Assembly (NCBI GenBank): GCA_938007945.1
Contig: CALLME010000266.1
Coordinates: 1 to 11,806, forward strand
From: an uncultured Caulobacterales bacterium
GTDB lineage: Bacteria; Pseudomonadota; Alphaproteobacteria; Caulobacterales; Maricaulaceae
DNA length: 11,806 nt
Reading direction: 5' to 3'
The notes beneath the pieces are model-generated. The model was not told the DNA's origin and did not search any database. It worked only from the letters and a program-made list of their open reading frames with translations. Both the position numbers and the translations under genes were made by a program. This document shows, in pieces, positions 7,054 through 11,806 of the stretch; the stretch's first letter is position 1, and each line of letters starts with the position of its first letter.

Positions 7054-7824
7054 CTAATCCGAAATGATAACGTCTATGTTTTCTGCATCACAGATATTAT
7101 TGAAATGCGAATCCAGTTCGCCATCTGTGATGATAACATCAAGCTCACGTATATGCCCAATGCGGTTCATAGCCCGCCGTCCAAATTTGTGACGATCGGC
7201 CACCATTATAACTTTCTGAGAATTTCTCAGAATAGTCTTAGCTGTTTTCACTTCTTGCGGGTCATATTCCAAGAGCGACCCATCTTCATCAACACCGCTA
7301 ATCCCAACAATGCCGACATCCATACGGAAATCACTGATAAAATCATCTGAGGAAGACCCAATTATTCCCCCATCTGAATGTCTCACCTGCCCGCAAGATA
7401 CAATTATCTGAAAACTGTCATTTTGAGTCAATATGCGGGCAACATGGAGGTTATTGGTAAAAACATGTAGCTTTTCGTGCTCTAACAGGGCTTCAGCAAT
7501 GGCTTCAATCGTTGTTCCCGTACTCAGGAAGATAGACGCCCCGTTGGGTATGAGCGCGGCCGTCGCGGTAGCAATTTTTCGCTTCGCTTCCACACCCGTT
7601 TGTAAGCGATCTTTATACGGTGGATTCTCTGCACTCTTAACCTGTCCCGCGCCCCCGTGGAAGCGGCTCAGTAAACCATGCTCACTGAGTTCATTCAAAT
7701 CCCGGCGAATGGTTTGTGGCGTCACATTGAACTCGGTGACCATCGCCTCCGTCGCAACAAACCCAAATTCATCTACCATCTGGAGTATCGACGCTTGTCT
7801 CTTTGAGGGTTCGAATTTTTTCAT
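7054..7824 (-). CDS. GlpR-like DeoR-family transcriptional repressor
   Basis: A 256-residue regulator of the DeoR family: an N-terminal winged helix (about 6-58) with the signature TPQTIRRDLNELSEHGLLSR (35-54) and HGGAG, then a sugar-phosphate-binding, phosphosugar-isomerase-like domain with STGTT (101-105), TNN (123-125), DGGIIG (151-156), GISGVDEDGSLLE (174-186) and ADRHKFGR (209-216). These stretches are very close to E. coli GlpR, including the recognition helix. Such proteins repress catabolic operons until a phosphorylated sugar binds. Here the gene is divergent from galTKE and upstream of the receptor gene on the same strand, so it is the likely local regulator, responding perhaps to galactose-1-phosphate or another sugar phosphate (inferred). 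The start ATG at 7824 is the natural family start, although its Shine-Dalgarno is weak. GlpR-like operator candidates lie on both sides of the gene. Confidence 0.93.
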   Translation of the reverse strand: MKKFEPSKRQASILQMVDEFGFVATEAMVTEFNVTPQTIRRDLNELSEHGLLSRFHGGAGQVKSAENPPYKDRLQTGVEAKRKIATATAALIPNGASIFLSTGTTIEAIAEALLEHEKLHVFTNNLHVARILTQNDSFQIIVSCGQVRHSDGGIIGSSSDDFISDFRMDVGIVGISGVDEDGSLLEYDPQEVKTAKTILRNSQKVIMVADRHKFGRRAMNRIGHIRELDVIITDGELDSHFNNICDAENIDVIISD

Positions 7825-7862
7825 ATGACTGGCTTAGCAGAGAGTTCGTTTATGTGAAATCC

Positions 7863-7879
7863 GTTTTAGACAAACATTT
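7863..7879 (-). promoter_or_regulatory. Operator half-site in the leader of the repressor gene
   Basis: On the minus strand AAATGTTTGTCTAAAAC, sharing AAATGTT(T/C)GT(C/T)T with the sites at 7927-7942 and 7975-7995. There is no matching second arm, so it would be a half-site at most. It lies 39 to 55 bases before the repressor start and may serve autoregulation. Confidence 0.35.
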
Positions 7880-7924
7880 TACGCGCAATAGCCTGTATTA
7901 TCATTACACTTCACGATGAAATCA

Positions 7925-7953
7925 CTTAAAAAACAAACATTTCCTCTAGCCAA
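7925..7953 (-). promoter_or_regulatory. Candidate promoter of the repressor gene with an embedded half-site
   Basis: On the minus strand TTGGCT (7953-7948) and TTTAAG (7930-7925) are separated by exactly 17 bases, each matching the sigma-70 consensus at four of six positions. The spacer and -10 contain AAATGTTTGTTTTTTA (7942-7927), a copy of the repeated half-site, so a bound repressor would block its own promoter. Transcription would begin near 7918 and give a leader of about 90 bases. The motif match is modest. Confidence 0.35.
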
Positions 7954-7974
7954 TTACATTATCTAGGGTTACAA

Positions 7975-7995
7975 AAATGTTCGTTTTCGCAAATA
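7975..7995 (+). promoter_or_regulatory. Candidate GlpR/DeoR-type operator in front of galT
   Basis: AATGTTCG, TTTT, CGCAAATA (7976-7995), preceded by one more A: an 8-4-8 imperfect inverted repeat with five of eight arm positions matching, and a left arm identical to that of the site upstream of the receptor gene. It ends 9 bases before the galT ATG, between any upstream galT promoter and the coding region, a suitable place for a repressor. No clear -35/-10 pair for galT was found; ATTATCT near 7958-7964 is a possible -10. Confidence 0.5.
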
Positions 7996-8004
7996 TCGAG
8001 TTCA

Positions 8005-9087
8005 ATGACAGATATATTGGCACATATTCGGCATAAAACAAAAGGCCGCACGGTTCACCGTAGACACTTCGTCAAGCAGGACGGGCGAGACTTGTTTCTC
8101 TATGGTTATAAAGCCCATAAGCTCAAGCCTCAAACCGAAGATGACGGCGAGGTCGCAAAGGGCGGAGAGCTGCGTTATCATCCGCTGCGGGATGAGTGGA
8201 ATATCTATGCCGCCCATCGTCAAAACCGCACATTTAAGCCCTCTGCTGCGGATAATCCGTTAGCCCCCACCCTACCAGGCGGCGCACCGACGGAAATACC
8301 TTTTGCCGATTTCGAGCTCGCCGTTTTTGAGAATAAGTTTACCAGCTTGCATGTGGAGGCTCCGCGCCCTGACGTCATTGATGGAGTGAAGCTCATACGA
8401 GCCGGCGGTCGTTGTGATGTCATCGTCTATGGTCCCGAAGATTCAGGCAACCTTCACACCATTGGGCAAGATAAGCGGCGCCTATTGCTGGCCGCGTGGA
8501 ATGACCGTTACGAAACGCTGTTTGATCAAGGCTGTGAATTTGTGCTGCCTTTTGAAAATCGCGGCGATGAGGTTGGCGTAACCTTGCATCACCCGCATGG
8601 TCAGATCTACGCCTTCCCTTTCGTGCCACGCGTACAGCAAGACGCGATGAACGCTTTTGAAGCGGGCTATAATCTTGCGGCGGATATAAAGACGTTCAAA
8701 CCGGATTACAGCGTGGCTCATGCGGGAGGCCTCACAGCTTTCTGCCCACCTTTTGCACGTTTCCCTTTCGAGATTTGGGTTGCTCCAGATGAGCCATTTC
8801 GCGGACCTTGGGATTTCAATGAAGAACAACTGGACGGCTTTGCAGATCTGCTCGGGGACATGACGCGCCGCTATGATGAATACTTCCAGCGCCCAACGGC
8901 TTATATGCTATCCCTGCATGCCGCGCCCTTAAACGCAGATGATCGCTTTCACTTTACGGCTCAGTTCTACCCATTATTGCGGTCGCCAGGTCGCGTGAAA
9001 TACTTGGCCTCTGTTGAACAATCAACTGGCACATTTACAGTTGATGTCATGCCTGAAATGGCAGCAAAGACCCTAAGAGCTCTCTAG
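8005..9087 (+). CDS. galT: Galactose-1-phosphate uridylyltransferase
   Basis: Leloir-pathway enzyme that exchanges UMP between UDP-glucose and galactose-1-phosphate, giving UDP-galactose and glucose-1-phosphate in the cytoplasm. At 360 residues it is a normal length. The family active-site stretch appears as ENRGDEVGVTLHHPHGQIY, with His198 of HPH the expected uridylylated nucleophile. GELRYHPLRDEWNIYAAHRQ (54-73) is the usual N-terminal substrate-binding stretch. Several metal ligands of E. coli GalT are replaced: the CxxC pair by NPLA (84-87), the next histidine by Asp146, and the two histidines of LHAHFYPP by Thr and Gln in FTAQFYPLL. It therefore belongs to a GalT subgroup lacking these metal sites. 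ATG at 8005 has only a weak GAG upstream. It is the first gene of galTKE, divergent from the repressor, and shares one base with galK. Confidence 0.95.
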   Translation: MTDILAHIRHKTKGRTVHRRHFVKQDGRDLFLYGYKAHKLKPQTEDDGEVAKGGELRYHPLRDEWNIYAAHRQNRTFKPSAADNPLAPTLPGGAPTEIPFADFELAVFENKFTSLHVEAPRPDVIDGVKLIRAGGRCDVIVYGPEDSGNLHTIGQDKRRLLLAAWNDRYETLFDQGCEFVLPFENRGDEVGVTLHHPHGQIYAFPFVPRVQQDAMNAFEAGYNLAADIKTFKPDYSVAHAGGLTAFCPPFARFPFEIWVAPDEPFRGPWDFNEEQLDGFADLLGDMTRRYDEYFQRPTAYMLSLHAAPLNADDRFHFTAQFYPLLRSPGRVKYLASVEQSTGTFTVDVMPEMAAKTLRAL

Positions 9088-10151
9088 TGATTGAAGAGCG
9101 TTTTGAAACTGTGTTCGGCCGAAAGCCCGATATCAGCGGCTTTACGCCTGGCCGTGTTAATCTGATTGGTGAGCATACGGATTACAATGGCGGCATGGTT
9201 TTGCCGACAGCTCTCAAGCTTGGCGTCTCCCTCGCGTTCTCACCACGAAATGATAACGAAATCCGTATCTGGTCGGATAAGTTTGAAGACCTAGCAGAGC
9301 GCAGGCTGAGCGACAAATCAACGCAACATTGGTCCGATTACATCACGGGCGCGATTATTTTGGCCAATGAACAGGGCTATCTGAATGGCGGCGCCGATAT
9401 TGCTGTTGAGACCACCCTGCCTTTCGGCGCAGGCATTTCCTCGTCTGCCGCTGTCACAGTCGGTATCTTAAAATTAACGAGAGATATTGCAAAAGCCGGC
9501 ACCTCCGATAAGGACATCGCCGTCCTCGCCCGGCGTATTGAGAATGAGTATATCGGCATGCCTTGCGGGATAATGGATCAAATGGCAGTGGCGATTGCTA
9601 ATCCCGGACAGGCTCTGGCCTTGGATACGGAAACGCTCGAATATGAATTAGTCGACTTGCCTAAGAATTATCACATGGCCGTTATTCATTCCGGTCAGTT
9701 TCGGCAGCTCAATGAGGGCCGTTATAAAGAGCGTAAAGAGGAGTGCGATGCCGTGAAGGCGGAACTCGGTCATGACAATATCTGCCAAATGACTGACTCT
9801 GAATTTGACTCGCTCAAAAACTTGCCGGATGTTTTGCGCCGCCGCGCAAAGCATTGTATGACGGATCATCGCCGCACTGTGGAGGCCGTAACATGTTTAC
9901 GACAGCATGATATGGTGCGGCTCGGAAAGCTTATGAATGAAAGCCACATATCCATGCGGGATGATTTCGAAATTACAGTACCAAAAGTCAACGCCCTTGT
10001 TGAAGATGCCATTAAACTGGGGGCCTTAGGCGCACGGCAAACGGGCGGCGGGTTTGGCGGCTGTATTGTAGCCTGTATCGCCATAGATAAATTGGAAACC
10101 TGGAAAACCGCTCTGCTCGATAAACATCCTGAAAGCTTTTGGGTCAGCTAA
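9087..10151 (+). CDS. galK: Galactokinase
   Basis: GHMP-family kinase that phosphorylates alpha-galactose with ATP to galactose-1-phosphate. The galactokinase signature GRVNLIGEHTDYN is at 22-34, with Arg23 the expected transition-state arginine. The ATP-binding motif LPFGAGISSSAA is at 111-122, the catalytic aspartate is Asp164 in MPCGIMDQ, and the third motif GARQTGGGFGGC is at 315-326. The protein has 354 residues against about 380 in E. coli. The C-terminus stops at ESFWVS, roughly ten residues earlier than usual, without the glycine-rich tail. The start is a GTG that shares its G with the galT TAG stop (TAGTG), and its stop shares a base with the galE ATG (TAATG), so translation of the three genes is probably coupled. 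Confidence 0.96.
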   Translation: MIEERFETVFGRKPDISGFTPGRVNLIGEHTDYNGGMVLPTALKLGVSLAFSPRNDNEIRIWSDKFEDLAERRLSDKSTQHWSDYITGAIILANEQGYLNGGADIAVETTLPFGAGISSSAAVTVGILKLTRDIAKAGTSDKDIAVLARRIENEYIGMPCGIMDQMAVAIANPGQALALDTETLEYELVDLPKNYHMAVIHSGQFRQLNEGRYKERKEECDAVKAELGHDNICQMTDSEFDSLKNLPDVLRRRAKHCMTDHRRTVEAVTCLRQHDMVRLGKLMNESHISMRDDFEITVPKVNALVEDAIKLGALGARQTGGGFGGCIVACIAIDKLETWKTALLDKHPESFWVS

Positions 10152-11179
10152 TGGATGACGAGCTGACAGGCCAAAAAATAATTGTTGTTGGCGGGGCGGG
10201 CTATATTGGCGCGCATGTCTGCAAAGCTGTTGCAGATAAAGGCGCAACGCCCATCACCTTTGATAATTTCAGCTCAGGGCACAAACATGCCGTTAAATGG
10301 GGCCCGTTCGAAACGGTGGATTTGCGTGACAAGCCAGCCACGCTCGCCGCATTTACAAAGCATAAGGACGCCCATGCAATTGTGCATCTTGCGAGCTCTA
10401 TTGAAGTTGGCATTGGCGAGAAAGACCCGGCGGGGTTTTATGAGAACAATGTAGTCGGCGCGCTTAACTTGCTCGAAGCCATGCGCAGCTTGAGCCTTAG
10501 GAATCTCATCTTTTCGTCAACTTGCGCGACTTATGGCGAGACAGATCAGATGCCAATTCTTGAAAGCCAAGTGCAAAACCCCTTTAGCGTTTACGGCAAA
10601 ACCAAACTCACCATAGAGCACATGATACAAAGCTATCACAAAGCCTATGGCCTCACCTATATCACACTCCGTTATTTCAATGCTTCAGGCGCGGATGTCT
10701 CGGGGGAGATTGGAGAAGAGCATGACCCCGAAACACATCTGATCCCAATCGCATTGGCAGCAGCCGCGGGCCTGCGCGGGCGAATGAAGATTTTTGGCAC
10801 GGATTACGATACGCCTGACGGCACCTGCATTCGCGATTATATCCATGTCAGCGATATTGCCGCCGCCCACCTTTGCGGCCTTAAAGCCTTTGCCAATGGC
10901 CTGACACACAGCAAAGTTAACATCGGAACGGGCAAAGGCGTGTCTAATCTTGAAATTCTGCAAATGATTGAAAAGGTCACAGGAAAAGCAGTGCCCTATG
11001 ATAACGCACCACGTCGCGATGGTGATCTCACGCGTCTCTACGCTGATCCTAAACGAGCCAAAGAGGCGCTCGGTTTTACGGCACAACATTCAAGTTTGAA
11101 AAATATAATACAAACTGCTTGGAATTTTCATTCGAAACGTTGGAACTTGAAAAATGTTCACGGCCCAGATGATAAATGA
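10151..11179 (+). CDS. galE: UDP-glucose 4-epimerase
   Basis: NAD-dependent short-chain dehydrogenase-type epimerase that interconverts UDP-galactose and UDP-glucose, regenerating the UDP-glucose used by GalT. A Rossmann GGAGYIG is at 14-20, the catalytic Thr124 region is SSTCATYG (122-129), the YxxxK pair is Tyr148/Lys152 in VYGKTK, and substrate-binding stretches include RYFNASGA (174-181) and DGTCIRDYIHVSD (223-235). At 342 residues it is a full-length GalE. I chose the ATG at 10151 in TAATG over an in-frame TTG at 10139, because it gives the same one-base overlap as galT-galK and places the Rossmann motif at the normal distance. It is the last gene of the operon. Confidence 0.95.
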   Translation: MDDELTGQKIIVVGGAGYIGAHVCKAVADKGATPITFDNFSSGHKHAVKWGPFETVDLRDKPATLAAFTKHKDAHAIVHLASSIEVGIGEKDPAGFYENNVVGALNLLEAMRSLSLRNLIFSSTCATYGETDQMPILESQVQNPFSVYGKTKLTIEHMIQSYHKAYGLTYITLRYFNASGADVSGEIGEEHDPETHLIPIALAAAAGLRGRMKIFGTDYDTPDGTCIRDYIHVSDIAAAHLCGLKAFANGLTHSKVNIGTGKGVSNLEILQMIEKVTGKAVPYDNAPRRDGDLTRLYADPKRAKEALGFTAQHSSLKNIIQTAWNFHSKRWNLKNVHGPDDK

Positions 11180-11308
11180 CTGTCAAAAACGGCGTTAAGC
11201 CGTAATCTTTGCAATTCCTTATAAGGAAAATTATACGCTCATAGGCACTACAGATGCCATGATATCAGCGACGCGGTTGCGATGCGCTATTTCTCATTGG
11301 ACTGAAGG
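11180..11308. other. Convergent intergenic region between galE and the uronate-dehydrogenase-like gene
   Basis: A 129-base gap into which two genes transcribe from opposite sides. It contains a hairpin that is a good terminator on the minus strand (11185-11203) and a loop-less palindrome TTCCTTATAAGGAA (11215-11228). No clear plus-strand terminator for galE is seen; the first hairpin is followed on that strand only by AATCTTT. Confidence 0.55.
11185..11203 (-). terminator. Intrinsic terminator of the uronate-dehydrogenase-like gene
   Basis: On the minus strand ACGGC, loop TTAAC, GCCGT, followed by a run of T (five in total counting the last stem base). The stem is short but GC-rich, and it lies about 105 bases after the gene's stop. 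On the plus strand the same hairpin may weakly terminate galE. Confidence 0.6.
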
Positions 11309-11806
11309 CTATGTAGTCTTGGTATCATCAATAATTTTCATAGTGGCGACACCGCTTTGGCCGAGTTCTACTGCCGCGAATGGCCCGCCGTGACAGTAGT
11401 CGCCCGGATTTTGTGGATTGAGCGTAGGATTGCTTGCGTAAATCTCTTGCGCGAATTGTTCTGCATTATCTTTCGGGCAATAACCCAGATGACTGGCCTT
11501 TGCATTATCGACGGGTGTTCTGTCATTATCGGAGACACCGTAAACAATGCTAAATCCCGTCACGGGCGTCGTGATAGATTTTTCAACAAGTTGAATGAGG
11601 TCATCATAGGACAGCCATGTCCCGACAGCACGCGGATTTGAAACTTGGGCGCAGGACAAAATGCGCATATGTACGCTCTCAAGGCCGCGCTTATCCCAAT
11701 AAAGACTGCCCAGATCTTCGGCAAAACATTTGGCGAGGCCGTAAAATGTATCAGGGCGGTGCGGAACGTCTGTGCCGATAAATTGATTTTTGGGATACAT
11801 CCCCAC
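11309..11806 (-). CDS. Uronate-dehydrogenase-like NAD-dependent epimerase/dehydratase, 5' end cut off by window edge
   Basis: The visible 165 or so C-terminal residues belong to the extended short-chain dehydrogenase family and resemble bacterial uronate dehydrogenase, which oxidises glucuronate or galacturonate to the aldaro-lactone with NAD. Supporting stretches are RPDTFYGLAKCFAEDL, containing the YxxxK catalytic pair (YGLAK), then LESVHMRILSC, TWLSYDDLIQLVE, IVYGVSDN and ASHLGYCPKDNAEQF, and a C-terminal NPGDYCHGGPFA like the family's usual end. A tail of about 20 residues after that stretch is longer than I expect. The Rossmann NAD-binding half lies outside the window, so substrate assignment rests on the C-terminal half only. 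The gene converges on galE and is not part of the galTKE operon. A uronic-acid role would fit degradation of algal or plant polysaccharide, but this is inferred. Confidence 0.8.
   Translation of the reverse strand: MGMYPKNQFIGTDVPHRPDTFYGLAKCFAEDLGSLYWDKRGLESVHMRILSCAQVSNPRAVGTWLSYDDLIQLVEKSITTPVTGFSIVYGVSDNDRTPVDNAKASHLGYCPKDNAEQFAQEIYASNPTLNPQNPGDYCHGGPFAAVELGQSGVATMKIIDDTKTT

Noticed and set aside
6985..7350. 121-codon plus-strand open frame over the 3' part of the repressor gene
   Set aside because: Mostly antisense to the clear DeoR-family gene, and its protein has no recognisable features.
10139..10150. Upstream in-frame TTG start for galE
   Set aside because: TTG is a rarer start, has no ribosome site, and the ATG at 10151 gives a normal GalE N-terminus and a TAATG coupling matching the galT-galK junction.
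11215..11228. Palindrome TTCCTTATAAGGAA as a second terminator or an operator
   Set aside because: A perfect 14-base palindrome leaves no loop, is AT-rich, and has no T-tract of note on either strand; it is not supported as a terminator and no matching copy was seen elsewhere in the window.

Overview
The window looks like chromosomal DNA of a marine or aquatic alphaproteobacterium, plausibly a Caulobacterales/Hyphomonadaceae-type organism. This is inferred from a Xanthomonas/Caulobacter-type TonB-dependent receptor followed by a tryptophan-halogenase-like flavoprotein and a SapC-like protein, a gene set typical of that group. Base composition is moderate in genes and clearly AT-rich between them. 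No tRNA, rRNA, CRISPR array, insertion sequence or phage gene was recognised.

The locus is a galactoside-use island in three parts. On the minus strand (reading right to left) lie a GlpR-like DeoR-family repressor (7824-7054), an outer-membrane TonB-dependent receptor (6714-3949), a strong intrinsic terminator (3922-3885), a tryptophan-halogenase-family flavoprotein (3867-2347), a SapC-family protein (2337-1576) and a cytoplasmic GH36 alpha-galactosidase that runs off the left edge (1566 to <1). Divergent from the repressor, on the plus strand, is a tightly packed Leloir operon galT-galK-galE (8005-11179), with one-base overlaps at both junctions. At the right edge, convergent with galE, is the 3' part of a uronate-dehydrogenase-like gene (minus strand, >11806 to 11309) with its own terminator.

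A consistent reading is as follows. The receptor brings an alpha-galactoside across the outer membrane, an inner-membrane transporter not in this window takes it into the cytoplasm, the GH36 enzyme releases galactose, and GalK, GalT and GalE convert it to glucose-1-phosphate and UDP-sugars. The repressor is the obvious candidate controller. Its recognition helix resembles that of GlpR, and TGTTCG-type half-sites resembling GlpR operators occur both in front of galT and in front of the receptor gene. The roles of the halogenase-like and SapC-like proteins in sugar use are not known and are the most interesting open question. The terminator between receptor and halogenase suggests that the receptor mRNA is made in excess of the downstream enzymes.
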